From NCBI GenBank assembly GCA_018895235.1, contig JAHIOM010000028.1:1-38390 (forward strand): a stretch of 38,390 bases of DNA, given 5' to 3'. The translations under genes were made by a program, and so were the position numbers. Numbering within the stretch: the first letter of the stretch is position 1; each line of letters begins with the position of its first letter. Positions 1 to 8,084 of this stretch are shown here, piece by piece. Source of the stretch: Patescibacteria group bacterium. GTDB lineage: Bacteria > Patescibacteriota > Minisyncoccia > Minisyncoccales > Staskawiczbacteraceae. The notes beneath the pieces were generated by a model, which saw nothing but the letters and a program-made list of their open reading frames with translations, did no database searches and had not been told where the DNA came from.

Positions 1-20
1 AAATTCGCCGGTCCAAACGA

Positions 21-67
21 GGGCGCGGCGGAAGGAAGGGGCGAGGGGGAGGAATTCCGCCGCGCCC
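21..67. repeat. GC-rich stem-loop at left edge
   Basis: A perfect 13-bp inverted repeat (21-33 with 55-67) encloses a purine-rich loop. It is far richer in GC than the rest of the window. It lies just past the stop codon (81-83) of the recombinase C-terminal remnant read on the minus strand, so it could be a terminator-like structure or the end of an element. There is no clear U-run on either side, so the function is open. Confidence 0.5.
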
Positions 68-80
68 GAGCGATAAAAAT

Positions 81-236
81 TCAGAAGTCGGCATCCGGAT
101 TTTCCTTAAAATAAGTTCGGATTTTGTCCAGAGTGCGGAGCAGAGTTAAATTTTCGGATTTTTGGAACGCAATTTTCGCCTCGCCGCTTCGCGGCTTCGT
201 CCCGCCTTTGGCGGGATACAGGCAAATTTTCGAGTA
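81..236 (-). pseudogene. 3' remnant of a serine recombinase gene (alternative C-terminus)
   Basis: Read on the minus strand, this stretch repeats the last residues of the recombinase at 274-1770 (AKIAFQKSENLTLLR). Instead of stopping in the tRNA it continues in frame with TLDKIRTYFKENPDADF and a TGA stop at 81-83. It looks like the native C-terminus of such a protein, present without the rest of the gene. The arm carries a 10-nt net insertion (a small palindrome near 200-216) relative to the other copy, which shifts the frame upstream of the shared segment. It may be a leftover of integration, one half of an inversion switch, or an assembly artefact near a contig edge. Confidence 0.55.
134..236 (+). 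repeat. Left arm of inverted repeat flanking the recombinase
   Basis: This stretch is the reverse complement of 1673-1765 apart from a 10-nt net length difference near 200-216. The arm begins with TGCGGAGCAGAG, which equals the 3' acceptor end of the tRNA-Asn at 1759-2054 plus its flank. The repeat therefore links a tRNA 3' end to recombinase coding sequence, as expected of an attachment-site region for a tRNA-targeting recombinase. The inverted rather than direct orientation is unusual. Confidence 0.85.
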
Positions 237-273
237 GTAAATTTTTGACCATAAGGCAAAAATTTAAAAATAT

Positions 274-1770
274 ATGAATAACTTTTTCATCTATGTAAGA
301 AAATCAACCGACGAACCAGATAGGCAAATTTTGTCTATTGAGGCACAAGTCGATGAACTGAAGGAATTCGCCCAAAAGGAAAAGTTAGAAATCGTAAAAA
401 CTTTCATTGAATCTCAAACCGCCAAAGAACCGGGCAGGCCTGTTTTTAATGAAATGCTTTTAAGAATTGAAAAGGGAGAAGCAGAAGGAATTTTAGCTTG
501 GCACCCCGATAGATTGGCAAGAAATTCTGTTGATGGAGGAAAAATAATCTACCTTGTTGATATTCAAAAAATAAAGCAGCTAAAATTCCCTACTTTCTGG
601 TTTGAGAATACGCCTCAAGGAAAGTTTATGCTGAATATCGCTTTTGGGCAAAGCAAATACTTTGTTGATAATCTTTCAGAGAATACCAAAAGAGGGTTGC
701 GGCAAAAGTTAAGGCGCGGAGAATGGCCCGGCTGGGCGCCGATCGGATATTTGAACAAGGAGCACAAAATAATCCCCGACCCTGAAAGATGCAAACTGAT
801 AAAAAAGATGTTTGAGCTTTATTCAACCGGTAAATATTCTCTGAAAGATTTGAAAGAATTGATGGCTTCTTCCGACCTGAAAAGCCGAGCTGAAAAAGTT
901 TTGTCTGTTTCCATGATACAGCACACCTTGGCTAATCCTTTCTACTACGGAGCGTTTGTCTACAAAGGCGAACTATGCCAAGGAACACACAAACCAGTCA
1001 TATCAAAAAAACTTTTTGATAAAGCGCGAGAAATAATGAAAGATAAATCAAGACCCAAGAAAAGAAGCGAGAAGGTTTACGCTTTCCGAGGACTTTTCAA
1101 ATGCGGCGAATGCGGCTGCGCCATTACTTCGGAAACCCAAAAGGGGCATGACTACTATCGCTGTACTAAAAAGAAAGTCCCCTGCTCCCAAAAATATGTC
1201 AGGAAGGAAACTTTGGCCGAGCAGATTTCGGATATTCTTCAAAAAGTTTCCTTGTCCGACAAATGGAAAGATAAAATGATTGAAATTCTCGAAAAAGAAC
1301 AAATGGAAACAGACCGAGCCGGATTTTCTTTTTCTCAAAAACTGAAATCTCAAATAAAGGAATGCGAAGAGAAGCTGGAAAAACTTTTGGACGCTCATTT
1401 GAACAGCGATATTTCCCGCGAGGAATATCTTGAAAAGAAACAAAAAATCCTCAACCAAAAGATTGAGATTTCAGAGAAATTAACGGCTTTTGAGAAAAAG
1501 GGAGGTAATTGGCTCGAACCAGCAAAAAACTTCATTTTGGCCTCAAATCAAGCACAAATCACGGCTTTAAGCGATGATCTCCAAGGAAAGAGCCAATTCC
1601 TCAAAAAAGTCGGCTCGAACCTCCTTTTGACGGACCGGAAAATAAAATATTTCCCACGCGGGGCGTGGGAAATACTCGAAAATTTGCCTGTTTTCGGAGC
1701 CGAGCCGCGAAGCGGCGAGGCGAAAATTGCGTTCCAAAAATCCGAAAATTTAACTCTGCTCCGCAGGTAG
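274..1770 (+). CDS. Large serine recombinase / site-specific integrase
   Basis: The protein has 498 residues in the usual large serine recombinase layout. The N-terminal resolvase domain has nucleophile Ser11 in YVRKS and the WHPDRLAR signature near 76-83. A recombinase domain follows (about 140-255), then a zinc ribbon with Cys277, Cys280, Cys297 and Cys304, and a charged coiled coil at about 350-405. Enzymes of this family cut and rejoin DNA through a serine-DNA bond to integrate, excise or invert DNA. The ATG at 274 gives a full catalytic domain. The gene ends inside the 3' exon of tRNA-Asn on the other strand, so its last codons (LLRR-stop) come from the tRNA. The native tail was probably the one encoded at 81-140 on the minus strand. 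It is likely the integrase of an element that uses this tRNA as its attachment site. Family call is firm; active state is unknown. Confidence 0.92.
   Translation: MNNFFIYVRKSTDEPDRQILSIEAQVDELKEFAQKEKLEIVKTFIESQTAKEPGRPVFNEMLLRIEKGEAEGILAWHPDRLARNSVDGGKIIYLVDIQKIKQLKFPTFWFENTPQGKFMLNIAFGQSKYFVDNLSENTKRGLRQKLRRGEWPGWAPIGYLNKEHKIIPDPERCKLIKKMFELYSTGKYSLKDLKELMASSDLKSRAEKVLSVSMIQHTLANPFYYGAFVYKGELCQGTHKPVISKKLFDKAREIMKDKSRPKKRSEKVYAFRGLFKCGECGCAITSETQKGHDYYRCTKKKVPCSQKYVRKETLAEQISDILQKVSLSDKWKDKMIEILEKEQMETDRAGFSFSQKLKSQIKECEEKLEKLLDAHLNSDISREEYLEKKQKILNQKIEISEKLTAFEKKGGNWLEPAKNFILASNQAQITALSDDLQGKSQFLKKVGSNLLLTDRKIKYFPRGAWEILENLPVFGAEPRSGEAKIAFQKSENLTLLRR
1673..1765 (-). repeat. Right arm of inverted repeat, overlapping tRNA-Asn 3' end
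   Basis: This is the partner of 134-236. It encodes the last ~30 residues of the recombinase on the plus strand and the acceptor end of tRNA-Asn on the minus strand. The shared core with the left arm is TGCGGAG plus CAGAGTTAAATTTTCGG. The crossover is likely in or beside the tRNA acceptor sequence because the arms stop matching there. Confidence 0.85.
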
Positions 1771-2054
1771 GATTCGAACCTACAACCCACGCCTTACACT
1801 TATCCCCGTGTTACCACTGGGGGTGGACTATATCATCACCCATTAAGGGTGCGAGGCGCTTCGGCTGATAAATTATCAACCTACTCCTAAAAAGGATAGT
1901 CTCTACACCTTCCCCGCCATCGGCGGGGCTTGGCTCGGGATTATCCCGTTATCAACGGGACTTCCCCGAGTTCACCTCGTTTTCCATCCCGCATTACTGC
2001 GGGAGGCTGCGTATTTATTCACAGGGCGTCGCTCTACCATTGAGCTACTGCGGA
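1759..2054 (-). tRNA. tRNA-Asn(GUU), split by a group I intron
   Basis: The 5' exon is 2021-2054 (34 nt) and the 3' exon is 1759-1796 (38 nt). Joined, they give a standard 72-nt cloverleaf: acceptor TCCGCAG/CTGCGGA, D-arm GCTC/GAGC, anticodon stem ACGCC/GGCGT with loop CTGTTAA (anticodon GTT), T-arm GTAGG-TTCGAAT-CCTAC and discriminator G. CCA is not encoded. Without removal of the intervening 224 nt no anticodon loop can form. The apparent GTG read across the 5' splice site (His) is a false anticodon. The 3' end is shared with the inverted repeat and recombinase gene, so this tRNA is probably also an integration target. Confidence 0.88.
1797..2020 (-). ncRNA. Group I intron (IC3-like) in tRNA-Asn
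   Basis: The 224-nt intron sits between anticodon positions 35 and 36. The 5' exon ends in U and the intron ends in G, as group I splicing requires. A GCAG guide near the intron start can pair with exon CUGU, giving the U-G wobble at the splice site. Core elements are recognisable: a P2-like hairpin (CCCGCAG...), a Q-like AATCCCGAGCCAAG, an R-like GTAGAGACTATC and an S-like GATATAGTCC, close to the tRNA introns of cyanobacteria and proteobacteria. It encodes no protein. Subgroup assignment is from motif likeness only. Confidence 0.85.
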
Positions 2055-2069
2055 ATATTTATTTTTGTA

Positions 2070-2101
2070 AGAACCATGCCTCGCTAACGCTCGGCAGAAC
2101 C
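2070..2101. repeat. Short palindrome flanked by AGAACC direct repeats (copy 1)
   Basis: AGAACC, a 20-nt partly palindromic core (GCC...GGC) and a second AGAACC followed by TTGA. A second, shorter example stands at 29968-29990 with the same flanks and the same following TTGA. This looks like a tiny inserted palindrome with duplicated flanks. Confidence 0.4.
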
Positions 2102-2218
2102 TTGAATGTTTGCCTCTCAATATTCGAAAAGCCATTGTCTAAGAATTGCTCTAAGGCCGTAATGGTTTATTCCTTTAAATAATATTCCTTATTTAATAAT
2201 AAATCAATAATCTTTCTT

Positions 2219-2341
2219 TTAAATCAACCCGAGTAAAATCACAATTGCTATCACTACAACTACCGCGACTATACCGAATACTATATGAACACTCTTTATA
2301 CTAGAGGGTGTATTTGAGTCTGGACTATTAATCTTGTTCAT
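2219..2341 (-). CDS. Small single-TM protein, unknown function
   Basis: This is a 40-codon frame starting at ATG 2341. A polar N-terminus of about 19 residues (MNKINSPDSNTPSS) precedes one hydrophobic segment rich in Val and Ile that runs to the C-terminus. The composition fits a membrane peptide with its N-terminus in the cytoplasm or a short signal-anchor. It follows tRNA-poor intergenic DNA and lies beyond the 3' end of rpoD on the same strand, so it could be the last gene of the dnaG-rpoD unit, but there is a 60-nt gap. Similar tiny one-TM proteins are common in such genomes. No family recognised; existence rests on the clean TM pattern. Confidence 0.5.
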   Translation of the reverse strand: MNKINSPDSNTPSSIKSVHIVFGIVAVVVVIAIVILLGLI

Positions 2342-2401
2342 AATTTAACCCACTAAATCCGCTGAGAACAAATGCTACGAGGCGGTATTTAAATGGGTAA
2401 G

Positions 2402-3643
2402 TTAGTAATAATCCTTTACTTTTTTGAGTTCGTGGTGTTTTCTAAGTTTTTCCAGGGCCTTTGCTTGAATTTGACGGATTCTTTCGCGAGTTACCCCGAA
2501 CTCTGATCCTGTTTCCTCAAGCGTGTGCATTACGCCGTCATCTAAACCAAACCGCATTGCCAGAATTTTTAATTCTCTGGGGGTTAGTTCGTTTGAAATC
2601 TCCTTTAATCTTCTTTTCAAAAGGCGCCTGGCGGCTTCGGTGTTGGGAGCTATACTTTTTTCGTCTTTTATAAACTCGGCTAAAACGCTTTCTTGTTTGT
2701 CTTTGTTCTCGCCTACTGGCGTTTCTAAAGACACTGCCTTTTGGGCAATCTTCCTTATATGGTGGATTTTCTCAACTTCTAATCCCATCTCAGCTGCTAT
2801 CTCTTCTGACAAGGGCTCTCTGCCCAGTTCTTGAAGAAGGCTTTTTCTAATTTTCGTATATTTTGAGATAGTTTCTATCATGTGAACAGGAATTCTAATG
2901 GTTCTTGCTTGGTCAGCTAGGGCCCGGGTAATTGATTGTCTTATCCACCAGGTGGCATAAGTGGAAAACTTATATCCTTTTCTCCAATCAAATTTCTTAA
3001 CCGCTTTAAACAGCCCAAGATTCCCTTCTTGGATCAAATCAAGCATGGTTAAGTTGGGAGATCTGCCAACATATCTTTTAGCGATAGAAACTACCAATCT
3101 TAAGTTGGCTAAAGCCAATCTGTTTTTTGCTTCTTCGTCTCCCCGTTCAATCCTTTTGGCTAATTCTTTTTCCTCTTTTGCAGTTAAAAACCCGACCTTG
3201 CCGATTTCTTTCAAATACATCTGGATGGGGTCAATCTTTCCGCCAATCAATGGTTTTTTCTTTTTTTCTTTTTTACCCTTCTTCACCACTTCTAAAAATT
3301 CTCTGGATTCTTTTATTTCAATGCCCTTTTCTTGTAGATTTTCATAAACATCTTCTAATTGAGAAATATCTTTCTCTATGTCGGGAAAAGCATATAGAAC
3401 TTCAGATGTTGTCACAAAGCCGCGCTCCTGGCCTTTTCTCAAAAGATCATCCATTTTTTCTGGGGTAACGAGTATTCTTTTTCTCCTTTTTACTATTTTC
3501 CTCCGCATCAGCTTTTTAATTCTCTTCTTTCCTTTTTTAATCTTCTTTGTTCTTTTCGCCTTTTTTATCTTTTTTCTCTTCGGTGTTATTCTTTTTCTCT
3601 TCTTTAATACTTTATTTTTCTTTTTTTGATGTTTTTTTTTCAT
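2402..3643 (-). CDS. rpoD: RNA polymerase primary sigma factor (sigma-70)
   Basis: The 413-residue protein carries sigma regions 1.2 to 4.2: [11 protein letters not shown] (1.2), the region 2 core with [18 protein letters not shown] and [13 protein letters not shown], region 3, and a C-terminal helix-turn-helix ([18 protein letters not shown]) that reads the -35 box. It is the housekeeping sigma, consistent with the TTGACA/TATAAT-like promoters in this window. The first ~57 residues are almost only Lys and Arg, in place of the acidic region 1.1 usual in such factors. The start ATG overlaps the dnaG stop by 4 nt, so the two genes are translationally coupled. The dnaG-rpoD order is the old macromolecular-synthesis arrangement, without rpsU here. 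Confidence 0.95.
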   Translation of the reverse strand: MKKKHQKKKNKVLKKRKRITPKRKKIKKAKRTKKIKKGKKRIKKLMRRKIVKRRKRILVTPEKMDDLLRKGQERGFVTTSEVLYAFPDIEKDISQLEDVYENLQEKGIEIKESREFLEVVKKGKKEKKKKPLIGGKIDPIQMYLKEIGKVGFLTAKEEKELAKRIERGDEEAKNRLALANLRLVVSIAKRYVGRSPNLTMLDLIQEGNLGLFKAVKKFDWRKGYKFSTYATWWIRQSITRALADQARTIRIPVHMIETISKYTKIRKSLLQELGREPLSEEIAAEMGLEVEKIHHIRKIAQKAVSLETPVGENKDKQESVLAEFIKDEKSIAPNTEAARRLLKRRLKEISNELTPRELKILAMRFGLDDGVMHTLEETGSEFGVTRERIRQIQAKALEKLRKHHELKKVKDYY

Positions 3644-5469
3644 AATTGCTTACTTAAATTATTAAAATCAGCCATCAGATTATTAATTTTTTCTAAATTT
3701 TTCTCGTTCTCTGCTTTTTTAATTTCTTCTGAAATCTCTTTTAGTTTGTTTTTTAGCTCAATTAATTTCAACTCGGTTAGACAAAGCTGGATTTCTTCTT
3801 CGGCATCTTCATCATATTCAACTTCTGCCCTTAAAGAAAGGGCTGCCAGAAAGTTCTTCAAATCTTCATCGGCATCTGATGTTTTATACTTTGCAGAAAA
3901 ATCAGCCACAATCTTTTTAAAATCCTTATTTTCGCTTTTTAGCGTTTTTTCTTCAAATACGAATTTCTTAACATCCTCTAAAAACTTTTTCACTTTCTCA
4001 GAAAAAAGAGGAAGATGCTGAACGTTGATTAAATCCAAAATCTCGGGGTCTTTAAGAATAAGGGAGATGATCTTTTCTTCTAAAATCTTTTTTCTACCCT
4101 CTGATTTGATAAAACCGGCAGCCGCTGTTAAAACAATGGGTTTTTCTTCTACTTCATTATTAAAGACGGAAACAGATTCAGTTTTTACTTTTTTCAACTC
4201 TTCTAAAATAACATCTTCTCTGACCGATAAAGTTGAAGATAGTTTTTGGACCCAGAAGGATTGTTCAATTTTGTTTGGTATTCTTTTAATAACCGGCAAT
4301 AATATTTTCCCGATCTCCTTTTTCCCTTCGGGCGTGTTTTTGTCATAACTTGAAAGAGCGGAATCAAAATAAAAATCGAGGATGGAACGAGCCTCTTTAA
4401 CTGCCTTTTCCCAGTTTGCCGGGTTTTCTAAAATCACATCTGCCGGATCAGAATTTGCTGCTGACCGCTTGATTATCTTAATGCCAAAACCCTGTCCTTG
4501 AGCCAAATCAATTCCCCTTTTGGTGGCGCTGTCTCCGGCAATATCCATATCAAAGGCCAAAACAAGATTCTCGCTGTACCTTTTAAGAATATTCAAGTGG
4601 TAGGACGTTAGGGCGGTTCCTGAAACCGCAACCGTATTTTCAAAACCGGCTTGGTGGGCCATAATTACATCTGTATAGCCCTCTGTAATTACGCATTGCG
4701 CCTGTTTTCTTATTACAACCTTGCTATAATTCAAACCGTAAAGAGTTTGGCTTTTGTCATAAAGAAGAGTTTGGGGCGTATTGATATATTTGGCAATTTC
4801 TTCTTCGCCTTGAACTTTTTTAAAAACTCTGGCGCCAAAACCAATCACTTGAGAATTCAAATCGAAAACAGGAAACATAATCCTTCCTCTAAATCTGTCG
4901 TAGAATCCTTGGGATTTTTCCGACTTTATCGCTAATCCCGCCTTTTCTATTTCTTCCCGGTCATAACCCTTTGAAACCAAAAAATCAGAAAGACCCTGCC
5001 AAACCTCGGGGCTATAACCCAATCTCCATTTTTTAATACTTTCTTCTTTAATACCTCGGGAAAGAAGGTATTTTTTTGCCTCCTGGCCAACAACGCTGGA
5101 TTTAAGCTGGGCTTCAAAAAAAAGACAAGCTAGCTCGCAAATTTCATAAAGCCGTTGTCTGGCTGTTCTTAATTCCGGGTCTTGTTTTTTTAGTTCTATT
5201 CCGGCTTTCTGGGCTAAAATCCTCAAAGCGTCCCCAAACTCAACGCCTTCAATTTGTTTTATAAAACCAAAAATGTCTCCTCCCAAACCGCAACCAAAAC
5301 AATGCCAGATTTGGCGGGCTGGTGATACAAAAAAAGAGGGCTTCTTCTCGGAGTGAAATGGGCAAACTCCCCTGTGGTTAGCTCCTGCCTTCTTGAGTTT
5401 GATATAACCTCCGATTACCTCTACAATGTTTAGCCGGTTTTTGATTTCCTCGACTTGAGAATTAAACAT
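3640..5469 (-). CDS. dnaG: DNA primase DnaG
   Basis: The 609-residue primase makes RNA primers for replication. An N-terminal CHC2 zinc-binding domain has Cys36, His39, Cys57 and Cys60. The Toprim catalytic core has EGYTD (Glu263) and DMD (Asp307, Asp309) for metal binding. The C-terminal third is acidic and helical, fitting a DnaB-binding region. Length is normal. The gene starts at ATG 5469, only about 8 nt after the predicted transcription start, so it has a very short leader. It is followed by rpoD with an ATGA overlap. Confidence 0.96.
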   Translation of the reverse strand: MFNSQVEEIKNRLNIVEVIGGYIKLKKAGANHRGVCPFHSEKKPSFFVSPARQIWHCFGCGLGGDIFGFIKQIEGVEFGDALRILAQKAGIELKKQDPELRTARQRLYEICELACLFFEAQLKSSVVGQEAKKYLLSRGIKEESIKKWRLGYSPEVWQGLSDFLVSKGYDREEIEKAGLAIKSEKSQGFYDRFRGRIMFPVFDLNSQVIGFGARVFKKVQGEEEIAKYINTPQTLLYDKSQTLYGLNYSKVVIRKQAQCVITEGYTDVIMAHQAGFENTVAVSGTALTSYHLNILKRYSENLVLAFDMDIAGDSATKRGIDLAQGQGFGIKIIKRSAANSDPADVILENPANWEKAVKEARSILDFYFDSALSSYDKNTPEGKKEIGKILLPVIKRIPNKIEQSFWVQKLSSTLSVREDVILEELKKVKTESVSVFNNEVEEKPIVLTAAAGFIKSEGRKKILEEKIISLILKDPEILDLINVQHLPLFSEKVKKFLEDVKKFVFEEKTLKSENKDFKKIVADFSAKYKTSDADEDLKNFLAALSLRAEVEYDEDAEEEIQLCLTELKLIELKNKLKEISEEIKKAENEKNLEKINNLMADFNNLSKQL

Positions 5470-5483
5470 GATATCTTACCAAT

Positions 5484-5511
5484 ATCATACCATTTTTTGC
5501 TTAAAAATCAA
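5484..5511 (-). promoter_or_regulatory. Promoter of dnaG-rpoD
   Basis: TTGATT (-35, 5506-5511), 16-nt spacer and TATGAT (-10, 5484-5489) preceded by TGG, an extended -10. The predicted start is near 5477, about 8 nt before the dnaG ATG, leaving no room for a Shine-Dalgarno site. Confidence 0.6.
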
Positions 5512-5551
5512 TCTAAAGCGCTGTTTTCTTTCATATTGTGTGTATTTTTTC

Positions 5552-5581
5552 TTGACATTCTGTTTTAGAAAAGAGTAAAAT
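5552..5581 (+). promoter_or_regulatory. Promoter of the glycosyltransferase gene
   Basis: A perfect TTGACA (5552-5557), 18-nt spacer and TAAAAT (5576-5581). It is divergent from the dnaG promoter and leaves a leader of about 85 nt before ATG 5673. Confidence 0.55.
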
Positions 5582-5672
5582 TAAATATCTCGCGAATAAC
5601 GGGTTTTATGATGATTGAGAAAAAACAAATTATTTAGACCATTCCGCTTAACCAAAGTGGATTTTAATTTAG

Positions 5673-6734
5673 ATGAAAATTGCTCAACTTGTTTATAACT
5701 TTCATAAAGTAAGCGCTTCGGCCAATTTAGCAATTTATTCCCACGTTGCTTGGCTTACAAACAAATTGGCAGACCACGGCCATAAAGTTTCTTTGTTTGC
5801 ATCGGGCGACTCTGATACAAAAGCAGAATTGATTTCAACCGCTCCAACCGCTTTATCCAAAATAAACACCTCTGATCAAATGGCAAGCCGCCATTATCAT
5901 TTTTTAATATCCAAATGCTATAATCAGGCCTCTCGGTTTGATATTATTCATTCGCATTTTAATTTATTAACTTCGTTTTATTCGGGACTTGTCGATACCC
6001 CTACTGTACAGTCGTTCCATAGCCCAATTAATGATGAGATAAAGCCGTTTCTTTTACAATTTAGTGCCGCCAATCACTACGTTTCTTTTTCTTTAGCTCA
6101 AAGAAAAATAATGCCGGAGCTAAACTGGGTTGGCAATATTTATCACGGAGTAGATACAAATATTTTTTCCTTTAACCCTAAACCGAAAAATTATTTCCTA
6201 TATCTTGGGAGAATAACCCAAAAAAAGGGCGTCCATCTTGCCATTAAGGCTGCCAAAGCAGCCGGCGTAAAACTTATTATCGCCGGAAGAAGCCAACCGG
6301 ATTACTGGCACAAAGAAATTGAGAAAAATATTGACGGCAAAAATATAAAATATATCGGCGAAGCAAGTTTTAAGCAAAAAATTGATTTGTACCAAAATGC
6401 CAAAGCCATTCTTTTCCCAACCCAATATGTGGAAACTTTCGGTTTGGTTATGATTGAAGCAATGGCCTGCGGTACACCGGTTATCGGCTGGGATATAGGT
6501 TCTGTGCCAGAAATAATCAATAACGGCAAAACGGGTTTTGTGGTAAAAAGCGTAGCCGAAATGATAAAAGCCATAAAGGTAATTGACGTCATCAGCCGAG
6601 AAGAAACCCGTAAAAGAGCGGAAATGTATTTCAGCGTTGAGAAAATGGTTTCTGGTTACGAAAGAATATATGAACGGATAATTAAAGAACATCATTATAA
6701 AAAAGAGAAAAATAATCATAATAACCACCGATAA
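5673..6734 (+). CDS. GT4-family glycosyltransferase
   Basis: The 353-residue protein has the two-Rossmann (GT-B) layout. The C-terminal donor-binding half carries FLYLGRITQKKGVHLAIKAA (about 176-195) and the EX7E-type segment ETFGLVMIEAMACGTPVIG followed by GSVPEIINNGKTGFVV, typical of family GT4. The N-terminus (AQLVYNFHKVSASANLAIYSHVAWLTNKLADHGHKVSLFASGD) matches the acceptor half. Such enzymes move a sugar from a nucleotide donor to a lipid, glycan or sugar acceptor on the cytoplasmic face of the membrane. The specific sugar is not evident. It stands alone, with its own promoter and a terminator at 6753-6785. Confidence 0.88.
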   Translation: MKIAQLVYNFHKVSASANLAIYSHVAWLTNKLADHGHKVSLFASGDSDTKAELISTAPTALSKINTSDQMASRHYHFLISKCYNQASRFDIIHSHFNLLTSFYSGLVDTPTVQSFHSPINDEIKPFLLQFSAANHYVSFSLAQRKIMPELNWVGNIYHGVDTNIFSFNPKPKNYFLYLGRITQKKGVHLAIKAAKAAGVKLIIAGRSQPDYWHKEIEKNIDGKNIKYIGEASFKQKIDLYQNAKAILFPTQYVETFGLVMIEAMACGTPVIGWDIGSVPEIINNGKTGFVVKSVAEMIKAIKVIDVISREETRKRAEMYFSVEKMVSGYERIYERIIKEHHYKKEKNNHNNHR

Positions 6735-6752
6735 AGACAAAAACAACATAAA

Positions 6753-6785
6753 CAAAAAGCGGTCGTCTTGGACAACCGCTTTTTG
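6753..6785. terminator. Bidirectional terminator
   Basis: A 15-bp stem with one mismatch (6753-6767 with 6771-6785) and a TTG loop, with A-runs and T-runs on the two sides. It serves the convergent glycosyltransferase (+) and HIT (-) genes. Confidence 0.75.
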
Positions 6786-6800
6786 TTTTAAAAATCAATC

Positions 6801-7253
6801 TTAAAGATTTGTCCTTTTAATATCATCTGCTAGTTTTTTAAGTTCCTGGATATCGGCTTTCGGACCAAGCTGGGTAGAAAAATAACCTTGGTATCTGTCA
6901 AAAAATATTCTGTCTTTCGCCAAAATCTCTTCAAACTTTTCCCCTATCCCATACAGGGGGTAAAGTTTTATGTGAGCGTGATTAACTCCCATACCCTCCA
7001 TTACCAAAGCCACTCTTTTTACCTCCAACCCCCTTTCTAATAATTTTGCTACCTTTTTTGCCGCTACCATTATTTTTTGATAAAAATCATCATCTTCATC
7101 AAAAATATAAGAATCGCGATGGTTTTTCGGTAACACAAGGGTCATACCTTTTGTATTCGGATTTACATCAAGAATTGCAAGGAATTCTTCGTCTTCCCAA
7201 ACCTTAGCAGAGTCGATTTCTCCTTTTGCAATTTTACAAAAAATACAGTCCAT
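6801..7253 (-). CDS. HIT-family nucleotide hydrolase/transferase-like protein
   Basis: The 150-residue protein has the HIT N-terminus (CIFCKIAKGEIDSAKVWEDEEF) with a Cys3/Cys6 metal pair, and the central LDVNPNTKGMTLVLPKNH. The C-terminal triad region reads NHAHIKLYPL. The first two His of the H-x-H-x-H motif are present, including the usual nucleophile, but the third is Lys. Family members hydrolyse dinucleoside polyphosphates or nucleotide phosphoramidates. Whether the Lys variant is active is not known from the sequence. It lies 13 nt downstream of the SIMPL-domain gene and is probably co-transcribed with it. Confidence 0.88.
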   Translation of the reverse strand: MDCIFCKIAKGEIDSAKVWEDEEFLAILDVNPNTKGMTLVLPKNHRDSYIFDEDDDFYQKIMVAAKKVAKLLERGLEVKRVALVMEGMGVNHAHIKLYPLYGIGEKFEEILAKDRIFFDRYQGYFSTQLGPKADIQELKKLADDIKRTNL

Positions 7254-7266
7254 TAATTATTGGTTG

Positions 7267-8022
7267 TTAACGAATGCGATAAGTAAGATAAACCGTGATT
7301 GTCACTTCTTGCTGGCCGGGTTGGATTTCCGGCACCGGGGCCTCTATTGCTCCTCCTAGGCCCGATTCTCTCATTACAGTATTGTAGTAATAAGGATCAT
7401 AACTACTTTCTTGGACGTTTAATAATTTGATTATTTTTAATCCTGAGGCTTCGGCAATATTTTCTGCCTTAATTTTAGCCTTAGCAATTGCTTCTTCTCT
7501 TGCTTCTTGCCTGGCTTTTTCCGGATCATCAATACTAAAAGACAAATCTCCAACTAAGGTAGCGCCATTTTCTGTTCCTGTGCCAAGAACATCTCCAATT
7601 TTTGTAAAATCCCTTATCTTAACATTAATCTGCTGAGTTATTATATATCCCTTAAAAACTCTTTCCCCTTTTATCCAATCATAACGGGGCGACAAACTAT
7701 ATTGGGTGGTTTTAATATCTTTTTCATCTATGCCCAAATCTTTTATATCCTTTAGAATACTGTTCATTGTTTCTGTGTTTTTTTGAACGATTACGGAAAT
7801 ATCATCTCCCTCATTGGTTACTCCTAACTGCACTGTCGCAATATCGGGAGTTGCATAAACCTTGCCTTCGCCAGAAACTGTTATTTCCCGAGGCTGGTTG
7901 CCAGGAATTGACCTATAATCCAAGGTAGCTTTTATAAGGTAAGAAACGGTCAAAACGGTTATTAAAACTAACGCTAATATAAATAAGCGATAAGATAAAT
8001 CAATTTGTTTTTCTTCTGCCAT
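7267..8022 (-). CDS. SIMPL-domain (DUF541) exported/membrane-anchored protein
   Basis: 251 residues. One membrane segment at about 12-32 acts as an uncleaved signal-anchor, followed by an outside SIMPL/DUF541 domain: REITVSGEGKVYATPDIATVQLGV near the start, TQYSLSPRYDW in the middle, and the helical EAREEAIAKAKIKAENIAEASG near the end, closing with VTITVYLTYRIR. Relatives include E. coli YggE and BP26 periplasmic proteins, linked to stress tolerance and oligomeric ring assembly; the biochemical role is unclear. It is followed by the HIT gene after 13 nt. Confidence 0.9.
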   Translation of the reverse strand: MAEEKQIDLSYRLFILALVLITVLTVSYLIKATLDYRSIPGNQPREITVSGEGKVYATPDIATVQLGVTNEGDDISVIVQKNTETMNSILKDIKDLGIDEKDIKTTQYSLSPRYDWIKGERVFKGYIITQQINVKIRDFTKIGDVLGTGTENGATLVGDLSFSIDDPEKARQEAREEAIAKAKIKAENIAEASGLKIIKLLNVQESSYDPYYYNTVMRESGLGGAIEAPVPEIQPGQQEVTITVYLTYRIR

Positions 8023-8084
8023 ATTTAAACTAATTATCGTTTATATGTTTTTAAATTTTGCTATTGCTCGACCTTTCTAAAAGT

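Noticed and set aside
2011-2030. tRNA-His reading (anticodon GTG in loop CTGTGAA)
   Set aside because: The GTG spans the 5' exon/intron boundary; the 3' exon restores CTGTTAA and the acceptor, T-arm and discriminator match tRNA-Asn.
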